A stretch of DNA of 64,000 nt from an uncultured Centipeda sp. (lineage in GTDB: Bacteria; Bacillota; Negativicutes; Selenomonadales; Selenomonadaceae): contig CAJPQT010000012.1 of assembly GCA_905372865.1 (NCBI GenBank), forward strand, positions 14,511-78,510. Reading direction: 5' to 3'. Both the position numbers and the translations under genes were made by a program. The notes beneath the pieces are model-generated. The model was not told the DNA's origin, searched no databases, and saw nothing but the letters and a program-made list of their open reading frames with translations. This document shows, piece after piece, positions 33,147 through 41,983 of the stretch. Every line of letters begins with the position of its first letter. Positions within the stretch are counted from its first letter, which is position 1.

Positions 33147-34262
33147 TTAGGCATCTTTGTTTATATTGTTGTTCTCCTGTACTTCCGCCACATTCATTCC
33201 CGGTGTGATACCACGTGTGTAGCGGCGCTCCATGCGATCGTGGACGTGGGCGTATTTCGCGGTGACTTTTGGGCTGCGCTGGCGCAGGGTCTCCTGCACG
33301 ACGCGCAGATCCTTTGTCTCTTGATAGAGGTTCGTGCCGCAGCTATGGCGGAAGAGATGGCACGCATAGCCGGGCTGTTTCAGCCCCGCGTCACTGAGTG
33401 CCTTGTTGATGACGTAGCGGATGCCGACGCGCGTGATGCGTCCGTTCCGATTGTTCGGCGAGCAGGAGATGATGGTCGGCGTGAGGCGATTCTCGGGTGG
33501 GATGGCACCGCGTGTTTCGATGTATGCCTTGAGGAGCTGAAAGGTCTCCTCGCATGGGTAGATGATGCCCGCGTGTCCCTTGCCTCGGATCTCGATGCGT
33601 CCGCGCTGCCAGTCGATGTCCTCGTCCGAGAGGCGCATGACCTCGACGACGCGCAGCCCTTCAACCCCCATGAGGTAGACGATGAGGAGGTTGCGGAGGC
33701 GGCGCAGGGCGTTCTTGTCTGCGGCAAGCCCTTCGCAGATCTCCTTGATCTGATCGACGGTGAGGTATTTATAGTCCTCGTCGAGGTGCTGCGGATTGCG
33801 CAGCTGCAGGTCGGCACAGGGGTTTTCGGCGATGAAGGAGAGCCGCTCCGCGACCTTGTAAAACGCGCGGATTGCCGCGCCCTTGATCATGAGTGTCGCT
33901 GCGCTGTAGCCGCGCGTGCGCATCTCCTCCATGTAGACGCGGATCTGATAGTCGTGCACGTCGTTCAGCGGATGAAGCCCCTGCTCCATGCACCAGTGGA
34001 GGAACAGGCGAATCGCCAGCTCGTAGGTGTCGCGCGTGTCCGCCGTGGGCGCACCGCCCGCGATGTAGCGCGGCAGATACTCGTAGAAGTGGGTGATGAA
34101 ATACTCCGGCGTGATGGCATCCTGCCGCACGCTCGCCGCGACCTCGCCCATGCGCCGCACATTGCCGGGGGTACTCTCTGTGCGCCGCGCAGGAACGCCC
34201 ATCTGTGCTGTGCCGCCGCTGCGGTAGCTTTCGTTTGCCGCCAAAAAATCACCCGCTTTCAT
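33147..34262 (-). CDS. Tyrosine recombinase (Xer/integrase-like), orphan
   Basis: A 371-residue tyrosine recombinase: an N-terminal SAM-like core-binding domain (about residues 50-140) and a catalytic domain with Arg I in GVEGLRVVEV, Lys in IEIRGKGHAG, HLFRHSCGTNL (His-x-x-Arg) and the nucleophile Tyr in VTAKYAHVH. The usual LGHSS-type His is not seen; the sequence reads LRQRSPK there. The start at 34262 is chosen because it lies 12 bases after a good -10 box, giving an almost leaderless message. It has no excisionase, phage or element neighbours and no att-like repeat was found next to it. Confidence 0.78.
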   Translation of the reverse strand: MKAGDFLAANESYRSGGTAQMGVPARRTESTPGNVRRMGEVAASVRQDAITPEYFITHFYEYLPRYIAGGAPTADTRDTYELAIRLFLHWCMEQGLHPLNDVHDYQIRVYMEEMRTRGYSAATLMIKGAAIRAFYKVAERLSFIAENPCADLQLRNPQHLDEDYKYLTVDQIKEICEGLAADKNALRRLRNLLIVYLMGVEGLRVVEVMRLSDEDIDWQRGRIEIRGKGHAGIIYPCEETFQLLKAYIETRGAIPPENRLTPTIISCSPNNRNGRITRVGIRYVINKALSDAGLKQPGYACHLFRHSCGTNLYQETKDLRVVQETLRQRSPKVTAKYAHVHDRMERRYTRGITPGMNVAEVQENNNINKDA

Positions 34263-34274
34263 TTCGTTTGGTTG

Positions 34275-34303
34275 ATTATAACACGCGGCATTGTGTTTAG
34301 CAA
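34275..34303 (-). promoter_or_regulatory. Promoter of the tyrosine recombinase gene
   Basis: On the minus strand TTGCTA (34303-34298), a 17-base spacer and TATAAT (34280-34275). The ATG at 34262 follows so closely that the mRNA should have only a few untranslated bases. Confidence 0.65.
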
Positions 34304-34330
34304 CAGGTATTAAACTACGCATAAATTTAA

Positions 34331-34409
34331 GGACTGTTGTGCCCCTTCCACCGTGCGGCGGTCCCCCTTCCCCGTCATACGGGGAAGACTTGGAGGCGTA
34401 CAACAGCCC
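34331..34409. repeat. 79-bp inverted-repeat element
   Basis: The ends GGACTGTTGTGC and GTACAACAGCCC are near-inverted copies, and the inside holds a second stem CTTCCCCG with CGGGGAAG. No reading frame. It looks like a short intergenic repeat of the kind seen scattered in Firmicute genomes and may end transcripts. Confidence 0.45.
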
Positions 34410-34415
34410 TGCCTT

Positions 34416-35543
34416 TTATCCTTTTTCTGCAATCTCGCGCACGATGGCGAGGGTCAGCTCTGCCGCCTCATAGAGGTCGCGCTCTAGGATGCTCTCCTCC
34501 TTCGTGTGGCAGTCCGTCATGCCGACGCCGAGGACGGTGGTCGGCACACCGTAGGCGTTGAAGTGGTTTGCATCCGAGCCGCCGCCCTCCTCCTCAAGCA
34601 CAACGGGGAAGCCGAGCTTTTCTGCGGCGCGGCGCAGATACTGAAGGGGGAGTGCGTCGGGGGGCAGTTCGTAGGGATCGTAGTCCTTCTTGATGTCGAT
34701 TTCCGCCATACAGCCTATCCCGTCGAGGGCTGCGTTTACGCTGTCCACCATGCGCTGTGTGAGTGCGTCCAGCTTCGCCTTGTCGCGGCTGCGTGTCTCA
34801 AAGTTCAGCGTGCAGAACTCGGCGACGACGTTGGTCGCCGTGCCGCCCGCAATCTTGCCGACGTTGCAGGTGGTCTCCTCGTCGATGCGTCCCTGCGGGA
34901 CGGCTGTGAGCACTCTGCCCGCCGCTGTGATGGCGTTCCGCCCCGCGTCGGGGTCGATGCCCGCGTGCGCTGCCTTGCCCACGATGCGTACGGCGAGCTG
35001 ATTCTTGCCGGGGGCTTTGAACGCCGCCGTGCCCGCGTGTCCGTGCGTGTCGAGCGTATAGCCAAAATCGGCGGTGAGGAGCGATGCGTCGAGGCAGCGC
35101 GAGCCGTTGACACCGCCCTCCTCGGCAACGGTAAATACAATTTGGAGATTGCCGTGTGGGATGTCATGCTCCTTCAGACAGCGCAGTGTTTCGAGGATGG
35201 CAACCACCCCTGCCTTGTCGTCCGCACCGAGGATGGTCGTGCCGTCGGAGCGAATGACACCGTCCTTGCGGATTGGCTTGATATTCGCGCACGGCTCGAC
35301 GCAGTCCATGTGCGCCGTCAGCATGACGGTAGGCACATCCGCGACAGTTCCCTTGAAGTTTGCGACGATATTGCCCGTGTTTCCACCGAGTGCCTTGCCC
35401 GCTCCGTCTTCGTGAATCTCTGCCGCACCGAGGTCACGCAGACGTGCCGTGAGCAGATCTGCGATTTCACGTTCATCAAGTGTGGAGCAGCGGATGGAAA
35501 CCAGCTCGAAAAATTCGTCCAGTACACGCTTTTTGTCAATCAT
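34416..35543 (-). CDS. Peptidase T-like M20 metallopeptidase
   Basis: A 375-residue zinc peptidase of the M20 family, peptidase T-like branch: the first metal site TAHMDCVEP, GADDKAGVVAI, the catalytic EEGGVNG and the second site AAHAGIDP region, ending with GGGSDANHF. It removes N-terminal residues from tripeptides or similar small peptides in the cytoplasm. It is the last gene in the leftward unit after dcuC (6-bp gap). The tie to C4-dicarboxylate metabolism may be that released aspartate feeds AspA. Confidence 0.88.
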   Translation of the reverse strand: MIDKKRVLDEFFELVSIRCSTLDEREIADLLTARLRDLGAAEIHEDGAGKALGGNTGNIVANFKGTVADVPTVMLTAHMDCVEPCANIKPIRKDGVIRSDGTTILGADDKAGVVAILETLRCLKEHDIPHGNLQIVFTVAEEGGVNGSRCLDASLLTADFGYTLDTHGHAGTAAFKAPGKNQLAVRIVGKAAHAGIDPDAGRNAITAAGRVLTAVPQGRIDEETTCNVGKIAGGTATNVVAEFCTLNFETRSRDKAKLDALTQRMVDSVNAALDGIGCMAEIDIKKDYDPYELPPDALPLQYLRRAAEKLGFPVVLEEEGGGSDANHFNAYGVPTTVLGVGMTDCHTKEESILERDLYEAAELTLAIVREIAEKG

Positions 35544-35549
35544 GGCTGC

Positions 35550-36830
35550 CTACTTTCCAAGGAAGAGAACAATCATAAAGGTAATTGTGGCGAGCAGCAT
35601 CGGGAGCGCGTTGCGCTTCGACAGCTCCATCGGGCTGACCTTGGCAAGTCCCGCACAGACGAGTGCCGCACCCGCGACGGGGGACATGGAGCGTCCAATC
35701 GAGCCCGCCATCTGCGCGAGTGAGCCGAGGTCGATGATGCTCATGCCGAACGATGCTGCCTGCGGTGTGATCGCACCGTTGAAGGCGAGCGCGGCGGCAT
35801 CGCCCGAGCCGGAGATGACGGCGATGATGAATGGGCCGAACGCGCCCGCCATCTTGGCGACGGACTCCGAGCCCTTCATCGCCTCGATGAGTGCATCCGT
35901 GAGCCCCATCGCGGACATTCCTGCGGTAAAGACCGCCGCAGAGACGATGAGACCGATGACACCGCCGTACGCCTCGCCCATGCCGTCGAAGAACTTCTTC
36001 GTGATCTCCTGCGGGTTCTGCCGCGTGACGATGAGGGCGAGCACCGTGCCGACGATCATCGCAGTCGGAACATCCGTGAGCGGCAGGACGGCGAGCTGCT
36101 TGCTGCCGAGGACGAGCAGGACGAGCGGTACAAGCGGGACGAGTGCGTAGAGCGGATTGACCTTGAAGTCCTTGCCGCCCTCCTCCTTTTCGAGCTGTGC
36201 ATGATAGGCGAGGCGGCGCGCCTCGTCGGGCCCTTCCTTACGCATTGCTGCAATGATTGTCAGTGCGACGACGGCGACGATGGACGCGACAATCGCGGCG
36301 GGCACCTGCGCCATGATGACGGTCATGAGATCGGTCTGCGCGAGATCCGCGACGAAGATGTTGTGCGCCTGTCCCGGGCTGATGGCACTGCCCCATGTCC
36401 CTGCGAGGACAGCCGCGCCCGCCATCGCAGGATGTACGCCCGCCGCCATGAGCGTCGGGATGAGGATGCTGCCGACCGCCGCCGAGCAGCCCGCCGCGCT
36501 CGGGATGGCGATGTTGATCCACCATGTGAGCAGCGTTGCGAGCGGGATGAGGATGAACTTGCTCCGCGTAATCACGCCCGAGATGGACTCGACGAGATGG
36601 CGGTCGCAGGTCGTGATCTTCATGACGAACGAAAAGCCCATGACCGTACAGATCACGGGCACGAGTGAACCGTGTACCATCGTCTTGCTGAAGGTCGCGA
36701 CTGCATTGCCCGTGACACCACCGATGAAGCACATGAGAAAGCCCGCAGCGAGCAGCACCATGCGCGTCTCATACTTCTTGATGATGGCGGCAAAGGCAAG
36801 AATGACGATGATTCCACCTGTAATTGCCAA
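35550..36830 (-). CDS. dcuC: C4-dicarboxylate transporter, DcuC family
   Basis: A 426-residue inner-membrane protein with about twelve membrane segments and the DcuC-type motifs, including a conserved GTWGSAISPGQAHN and later ISGSGDAAALAFNGAITP. It likely exchanges or exports fumarate, succinate, malate or aspartate during anaerobic growth. aspA lies just upstream in the same direction, fitting aspartate conversion to fumarate followed by succinate export. A 9-5-9 perfect inverted repeat (36854-36876) sits at its promoter. Confidence 0.88.
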   Translation of the reverse strand: MAITGGIIVILAFAAIIKKYETRMVLLAAGFLMCFIGGVTGNAVATFSKTMVHGSLVPVICTVMGFSFVMKITTCDRHLVESISGVITRSKFILIPLATLLTWWINIAIPSAAGCSAAVGSILIPTLMAAGVHPAMAGAAVLAGTWGSAISPGQAHNIFVADLAQTDLMTVIMAQVPAAIVASIVAVVALTIIAAMRKEGPDEARRLAYHAQLEKEEGGKDFKVNPLYALVPLVPLVLLVLGSKQLAVLPLTDVPTAMIVGTVLALIVTRQNPQEITKKFFDGMGEAYGGVIGLIVSAAVFTAGMSAMGLTDALIEAMKGSESVAKMAGAFGPFIIAVISGSGDAAALAFNGAITPQAASFGMSIIDLGSLAQMAGSIGRSMSPVAGAALVCAGLAKVSPMELSKRNALPMLLATITFMIVLFLGK

Positions 36831-36853
36831 TGAAAAGACCTCCTTTGAAACAA

Positions 36854-36876
36854 TCGAAAACTATACAAGTTTTCGA
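36854..36876. promoter_or_regulatory. Perfect inverted repeat at the dcuC promoter
   Basis: TCGAAAACT, 5 bases, AGTTTTCGA. It overlaps a minus-strand -10-like TATAGT, so it is a good candidate operator for a regulator of dcuC. Confidence 0.5.
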
Positions 36877-36902
36877 CAAAAAAGAATAAATTCCTTCATA
36901 CA

Positions 36903-36934
36903 AAAGGGAAGTATCAACGGCGATACTTCCCTTT
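36903..36934 (-). terminator. Terminator after aspA
   Basis: A perfect 13-bp stem (36903-36915 with 36922-36934) lies just after the aspA stop on the minus strand. Confidence 0.75.
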
Positions 36935-36942
36935 GTTGGCTG

Positions 36943-38328
36943 CTATGCAATTCCCGGACGCGTCATCTGGCGCGGTGAGAGGATGTGATCCAGCTCTTTT
37001 TTCGAGAGAATGCCCTGCTCAAGGATGATCTCGCGGATGGGCTTGCCCGTCGTATATGCCTCGCGTGCGAGCTCGGCGGATTTCTCATAGCCGATGTGCG
37101 GCAGGAGTGCGGTCACGATGCCGACACTGTTGTCGAGCCACTTTTGGCACTGCTCGACGTTCGGCTTCAGATCGATGAGGAGCTTGTCGACGAAGGTGTC
37201 GACCGCGCGCGTGATGTAGTTCAGCGAGTTGAACATGTTGAATGCCATGACCGGCTCCATGACGTTCAGCTCGAACTGTCCGTTCTCCACGCCGAGCGTC
37301 ACGGCGAGGTCGCCCGCGATGACCTGATAGCATGCCTGATCGAGCACCTCGGCGATGACGGGGTTGACCTTGCCCGGCATGATCGACGAGCCCGGCTGCC
37401 GCATGGGCAGATGCAGCTCGTTCAGCCCGCAGCGCGGCCCCGATGCCATGAGGCGGAAGTCATTCGCGAGCTTGATGAGGACGAGTGCCGCATTCTTGAG
37501 CGCGGAGGAGAAGTCTGCAAATGCATCCGTGTTGTTCGTCGCGTCGATGATGTTTTGCGACGTGCGGTACTGCTCGCCTGTGATCTCCGAGAGCCGCCGT
37601 GCGACCGCCTTGATATAGGCGGGCTCGGCGTTCAGTCCCGTACCGACGGCGGTGCCGCCCATGTTGATCGTGTGGATGTGACGCAGGACGTAGCGGATGC
37701 GGCGCATGGAGCGGCGCACGGCGGAGGCGTACGAGCCCATCTCCTGCCCGAGCGTGATGGGGACGGCATCCTGCAGGTGTGTGCGGCCCATCTTGAGGAT
37801 CGTGCGATACGCCGTCGCCTTTTTTTCGAGCTCCGTGGCGAGGCGATCGAGCGAGGCGAGGAATACCGCGCCCTTTGCCGAGAGGCAGACCTTGATGCCC
37901 GTCGGGAACGCGTCGTTCGTCGACTGTGCCATGTTTGCATGGTTGTTCGGCGAGATGATGTCATAGCGTCCCTTTGCCTCTCCGCGCAGCTCGAGCGCGC
38001 GATTGCAGAGCACCTCGTTCATATTCATGTTGACGGACGTACCTGCGCCGCCCTGAATCGGGTCGACGGGGAACTGGTCGATCAGTTCCCCTGCGATGAT
38101 CTCATCCGCCGCGCGTACGAGGAGATCACCGATCTCGTGCGGGAGACGGCCTGTGTCCATGTTTGCGAGCGCTGCAGCCTTCTTTACCTGTGCGAGTGCC
38201 TTGATGAAATCGGGATCGAGCTTCTGTCCCGTGATGTAGAAGTTCTCGATGGCACGCATCGTCTGCACGCCGTAGTAGACATCATCGGGCACTTCCAGAT
38301 CGCCGAGAAAATCGTGTTCAATTCGCAT
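36943..38328 (-). CDS. aspA: Aspartate ammonia-lyase
   Basis: The 461-residue protein belongs to the fumarase/aspartase superfamily, with the GSSIMPGKVNPV signature loop near residue 315 that carries the catalytic Ser, and the GAGTSVNMN stretch near residue 95. It splits L-aspartate to fumarate and ammonia. The adjacent dcuC gene and the absence of an argininosuccinate pathway favour aspartase over a fumarase. The promoter region holds the palindrome TGTATACAGTATACA, shared with a gene near 44.8 kb. Confidence 0.9.
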   Translation of the reverse strand: MRIEHDFLGDLEVPDDVYYGVQTMRAIENFYITGQKLDPDFIKALAQVKKAAALANMDTGRLPHEIGDLLVRAADEIIAGELIDQFPVDPIQGGAGTSVNMNMNEVLCNRALELRGEAKGRYDIISPNNHANMAQSTNDAFPTGIKVCLSAKGAVFLASLDRLATELEKKATAYRTILKMGRTHLQDAVPITLGQEMGSYASAVRRSMRRIRYVLRHIHTINMGGTAVGTGLNAEPAYIKAVARRLSEITGEQYRTSQNIIDATNNTDAFADFSSALKNAALVLIKLANDFRLMASGPRCGLNELHLPMRQPGSSIMPGKVNPVIAEVLDQACYQVIAGDLAVTLGVENGQFELNVMEPVMAFNMFNSLNYITRAVDTFVDKLLIDLKPNVEQCQKWLDNSVGIVTALLPHIGYEKSAELAREAYTTGKPIREIILEQGILSKKELDHILSPRQMTRPGIA

Positions 38329-38360
38329 GGAGTTCTCTCCTTTATATAATTTTCAACAAC

Positions 38361-38375
38361 TGTATACAGTATACA
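38361..38375. promoter_or_regulatory. Palindrome TGTATACAGTATACA upstream of aspA
   Basis: A perfect odd-length palindrome about 33 bases before the aspA start. The same 14-base core occurs at 44791. It looks like a GntR-type operator. Confidence 0.5.
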
Positions 38376-38458
38376 CAATAAAAAGAAAAATTACTATATG
38401 CCTTTGAAAAATAAATAAAAAGATAGATAAAAGAGTGCTGCGTATGAGGCGTAAAAAT

Positions 38459-38494
38459 GGAGTTTCTGCACGTTGATATTCATGCAGAAACTCC
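38459..38494 (-). terminator. Terminator of the AGCS-nitrilase operon
   Basis: A perfect 12-bp stem (38459-38470 with 38483-38494), followed on the minus strand by a short T-run. Confidence 0.75.
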
Positions 38495-38536
38495 CGGTTT
38501 TTGCCAAATGATGCAGTTATTTTGCCGGCATATTTC

Positions 38537-39463
38537 TTACTTGTCGTGAACGTTGAGTTCGAGCACATCGGGGCGTGCATAGTGACCGCATGGATCAAAT
38601 TCCATTTTTGCTGCAGCCGCCTTGCCGAGGTCGAGGTCGGCAACAATGAGTTCCTCCTTATCCCAGACGGGTTCGGTCAGGAATTCGCCGAAGGGATCAA
38701 CGATGCAGCTGCCGCCGCGGCAGACAATCTCGGGCAGGCGATCGATTTCCTCTTTGCAGTGCAGCTGACTGCATGGATAATCACTGCGGGTGAAGTACAT
38801 GTCCGCGTTGATGAAGTAGCAGCGTCCCTCAAGGCCGATATGCCGTGCCGTATTGATCCACGAGTCCACATCGTTTGTATTTGGCGCGATGAAGATGTTC
38901 ACACCGCGTTGATAGAGTGCTGCGCGTGCGAGCGGCATATAGTTTTCCCAGCAGATGAGACTGCCGAGCGGGCCCCAAGGACTGTCGACCGTCGGGAAGT
39001 AGCCGCGATTCGCATCGCCCCAGACAAATCGCTCTGCCCCCGTTGGCTTGAGTTTGCGATGAATGGAGGCAAGCGTACCGTCGGGGGTGAACATGATGTT
39101 CGTGTTGTAGAGCGTGCCCGTCGTATCGTCGCGTTCGGAGACACCAATGCTGAGGTAGATGTGATGTTTTTTTGCCGCCGCACCGAGTGCCTCGGTTTCT
39201 GCGCCCGGGCAGACGACGGAGTTATCGTAGTAGAGCTTCCAGTCCTTGCGGCCCTCTTCGTCGCGGCTTCCGACCTTGAAGCCGAATGTCATGCCGAATG
39301 GGTAGCCGGGGAGGAAGAGCTCAGGGAATACAACGAGTTCGGCACCTTGTGCCGCAGAGTTTTCAATCCACGTCAGCGCCTTTTTGAGTGATGCTGCCTT
39401 GTCGAACATGACGGGGGACGCCTGAACAAGGGCGAGACGGCAGGTTTCTTTCAGATCTTGCAT
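38537..39463 (-). CDS. Nitrilase family hydrolase
   Basis: A 308-residue C-N hydrolase with the catalytic triad in place: Glu in VVFPELFLPGYPFG, Lys in HRKLKPTGAER, and Cys in GSLICWENYMP. The CWEN motif and length point to true nitrilases, which turn nitriles into acids and ammonia, rather than amidases. It is read after the AGCS symporter (24-bp gap) and under the divergent LysR regulator. The natural nitrile is unknown; an amino-acid-like nitrile such as beta-cyanoalanine would fit a symporter partner, as a guess. Confidence 0.85.
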   Translation of the reverse strand: MQDLKETCRLALVQASPVMFDKAASLKKALTWIENSAAQGAELVVFPELFLPGYPFGMTFGFKVGSRDEEGRKDWKLYYDNSVVCPGAETEALGAAAKKHHIYLSIGVSERDDTTGTLYNTNIMFTPDGTLASIHRKLKPTGAERFVWGDANRGYFPTVDSPWGPLGSLICWENYMPLARAALYQRGVNIFIAPNTNDVDSWINTARHIGLEGRCYFINADMYFTRSDYPCSQLHCKEEIDRLPEIVCRGGSCIVDPFGEFLTEPVWDKEELIVADLDLGKAAAAKMEFDPCGHYARPDVLELNVHDK

Positions 39464-39486
39464 GAGAATATCTCCTTTTTCATCGT

Positions 39487-40878
39487 TTATCGATTGGTGT
39501 TGCGGTAACGCTCGACAATGTCGTCGTCATAGTTCCACATGGGCGTATCGGTTACCTTCTTTTGCTCCTGATAATCTCTCAGGGCGAAGGCCACGTATTT
39601 TGAAAGGCGGAAGAGCGCAATGACATTGAAGAGCACCATGAGTGCCCCAAAGAAATCTGCGAACTCCCACATGGAAACAACGGGAACAATGGAGCCGAAG
39701 AGAATCAGACAAAGGGCAAAGATACGGTAGGCAGTCACTGCGTGTTTTTTATCCGGAAAGAGATAGCGCGTGTTGACTTCTCCGTAGTACATATTGGCAA
39801 GCAGTGTCGTATAACCGAAGAGGAACATTGCGGCGGCGACGAGCCAGTAGCCGAGATCACCGAAGGATGCCGAGAATGCCGCCTGTGTCAGCTGGATTCC
39901 GGTGAGTTGACCGTTCAACGCACCGGAGAGCATGATACAGAAGGCTGTGCAGCTGCAGACAATGATGGTCGTCACGAAAACGCCGAGCATACCCGAGAGT
40001 CCCTGATTGACCGGATGCTTCACGTTGGCCGCCGCATGCATCGACGGTGTTGTGCCGGCACCGGCATCATTGCTGAACAGTCCGCGTGCCACACCGTAGC
40101 GGAATGCCTCCTGTACGGTGTAGCCGAGCACACCGCCGGCAGCTTGCTGCACACCGAACGCAGAGTCAATGATGAGACGCAGCATATCCATAATCCATTC
40201 CGCATGTGTCACCAGTACGATCAGTGCGAGAATGATATAAGCGAACGCCATAAAGGGGACGACATAGGAAGCGACCGTTGAGAGCCTCTTGATGCCGCCG
40301 AAGATCACAAGCGCTACGAGCAGGACAAGGATTGCGCCGATGGCAAGCGGCGGCATCTCTGCCTGCCCGCTGAACGACCCCGCGATGGAATTGCTCTGTA
40401 CCATGCAATAGACCACACCGTTGCCGAGGATGACGGAGACGGAGAAAAGAATCGGCAGGATCTTTGCATTAAGACCACGGCGCATATAGTAGGCAGGACC
40501 TCCGCGAAAGGTGGTGCCATCCTCATTTTTTACGCGAAAGATTTGGGCGAGTACAGCCTCTCCGAACATGATGGGCATGCCAAGAATTGCCGTGATCCAC
40601 ATCCAGAAGATTGCGCCGGGGCCGCCTGAGGCAAGTGCTGTTGCAACACCGACCAGACTCCCGGCACCAACTTCGCTGCCAATGGCGGAGCAGAGCGCAC
40701 CGAACGCACTGACACCGGAGGCATCACGGCTGGCTTTCCATAGATTTGGAATGAGCTGGGTGAAGTAGCGTACCTGCGGAAAACCGAGGCGTATTGTGTA
40801 AAAAATACCGCATGACAGAAGAATGCCGGCGATCAGCCAACCCCAAAAGATGCCGTTGATGGCTTGGATGATTTCCAT
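39487..40878 (-). CDS. Sodium:alanine/glycine symporter (AGCS family)
   Basis: A 463-residue inner-membrane protein with about ten membrane segments and the AGCS landmarks GSEVGAGSLVGVATAL, GGPGAIFWMW and GVARGLFSNDAGAGTTP. It takes up a small amino acid with sodium. It leads a two-gene operon with the nitrilase and is divergent from a LysR regulator with a palindrome in between. GC content looks lower than in most of the window. Confidence 0.9.
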   Translation of the reverse strand: MEIIQAINGIFWGWLIAGILLSCGIFYTIRLGFPQVRYFTQLIPNLWKASRDASGVSAFGALCSAIGSEVGAGSLVGVATALASGGPGAIFWMWITAILGMPIMFGEAVLAQIFRVKNEDGTTFRGGPAYYMRRGLNAKILPILFSVSVILGNGVVYCMVQSNSIAGSFSGQAEMPPLAIGAILVLLVALVIFGGIKRLSTVASYVVPFMAFAYIILALIVLVTHAEWIMDMLRLIIDSAFGVQQAAGGVLGYTVQEAFRYGVARGLFSNDAGAGTTPSMHAAANVKHPVNQGLSGMLGVFVTTIIVCSCTAFCIMLSGALNGQLTGIQLTQAAFSASFGDLGYWLVAAAMFLFGYTTLLANMYYGEVNTRYLFPDKKHAVTAYRIFALCLILFGSIVPVVSMWEFADFFGALMVLFNVIALFRLSKYVAFALRDYQEQKKVTDTPMWNYDDDIVERYRNTNR

Positions 40879-40944
40879 GGAGAGACTCCCCTTTCAAATA
40901 GTAATAAGAAAATACAACATTGAAATATTTCTATTTTCTATGAG

Positions 40945-40958
40945 TTATGATATCATAA
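40945..40958. promoter_or_regulatory. Palindrome in the symporter-LysR intergenic region
   Basis: TTATGATATCATAA is a perfect 14-bp palindrome in the 151-bp divergent region, the sort of site a LysR protein would bind to control both directions. Confidence 0.5.
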
Positions 40959-41029
40959 TCAATAGTTGCAGTAAAATTGAGAATAGCGAACTTCTAAATC
41001 GAAAAAAATGATAAGAAGAGGTGAACATC

Positions 41030-41926
41030 ATGGAACTGCGGAACATCAAAACATTTATCCATGCTGCGGAGACGGAAAGTTTCACTGCGACGGCTTTGCG
41101 AGAGAACTATGCGCAGTCCACAGTGACCCAGCAGATTCAGACCATTGAGCGCGAACTCGGCGTGGAGCTTTTTATTCGTTCCGGGCGGCGGGTGGCACTT
41201 TCGAGTGCCGGGCGGGAGTTTTTGGGGTATGCCCGCCGCATGGCGGCACTTGAACAGGAAACGCTTGCCAAGTTCCGTGGAACAGCAGAACCAGAGGGCG
41301 TGTTCTTCGTCGGTGTTATCGAAACCATCGCGACCTCGCGTTATATGGAGCGTATTGGCACATTTTTGCAGCAGTATCCGAAGGTCCGCCTGCATATACA
41401 AGTGGATACAGCACCCCGTTTGCGTCAGGCGTTGATCCGCGGGAGTATCGATCTCGTTATTTTACTGGATCGCTTGAGTGAGAGCCTGCGGATCCGTACA
41501 CTGTATCATAGGCGCTCTGAAATACAGTTTATTGCGGCGGTCAATTCCGCCTACGCGCTGCGGCCCATATGCCTGGAGGAGCTGGTTGAGGCTCCGTGGA
41601 TTTTGACGGAACACGGTACGAACTACCGTAAGAAGCTCGAAGATGATCTTTCTGAGCGGCAGCTTTATCTGCATGACCGTGTTGAGATCGGTACGAGCAA
41701 GACCATCATTGACTTTGCTGCGGCAGGACTTGGCGTGTCACTTCTCCCTGCAGTCACAGTGGAAGAGGCCGTACGCGTGGGGCGTGTTGCTGTTATTGAT
41801 GTCACGGATTATCAAATCGAGATGCAGCTCCAGATCCTCGCTGCCGATGAGCGCTGGCTGCCGCATCCGCTCGCACTGCTCGCAGAGGATTTTGCACGGG
41901 GGCTTGCGGGGGAAGATCATAACTAA
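41030..41926 (+). CDS. LysR family transcriptional regulator
   Basis: A 298-residue LysR protein: the N-terminal winged helix-turn-helix (FIHAAETESFTATALREN and VTQQIQTIERELGV) and the periplasmic-binding-like effector domain. It is divergent from the AGCS-nitrilase operon, so it most likely controls that operon in answer to a substrate or product. The ATG at 41030 has AGAGGTG at 7 bases; a GTG at 41021 is the alternative. A strong terminator ends it. Confidence 0.88.
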   Translation: MELRNIKTFIHAAETESFTATALRENYAQSTVTQQIQTIERELGVELFIRSGRRVALSSAGREFLGYARRMAALEQETLAKFRGTAEPEGVFFVGVIETIATSRYMERIGTFLQQYPKVRLHIQVDTAPRLRQALIRGSIDLVILLDRLSESLRIRTLYHRRSEIQFIAAVNSAYALRPICLEELVEAPWILTEHGTNYRKKLEDDLSERQLYLHDRVEIGTSKTIIDFAAAGLGVSLLPAVTVEEAVRVGRVAVIDVTDYQIEMQLQILAADERWLPHPLALLAEDFARGLAGEDHN

Positions 41927-41969
41927 AAAGGACGGATACACGGGAGATTCCCATGTGTCCGTCCTTTTA
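41926..41969. terminator. Bidirectional terminator after the LysR gene
   Basis: A long stem (41926-41944 with 41950-41968, one mismatch) has A4/T4 flanks and lies between the converging LysR and pcp transcripts; its left arm overlaps the lysR stop codon. Confidence 0.8.
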
Positions 41970-41983
41970 GACGTGATCCTGAT

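Noticed and set aside
36985..38349. A 454-codon plus-strand frame opposite aspA
   Set aside because: Shadow frame; aspA carries the superfamily signature.
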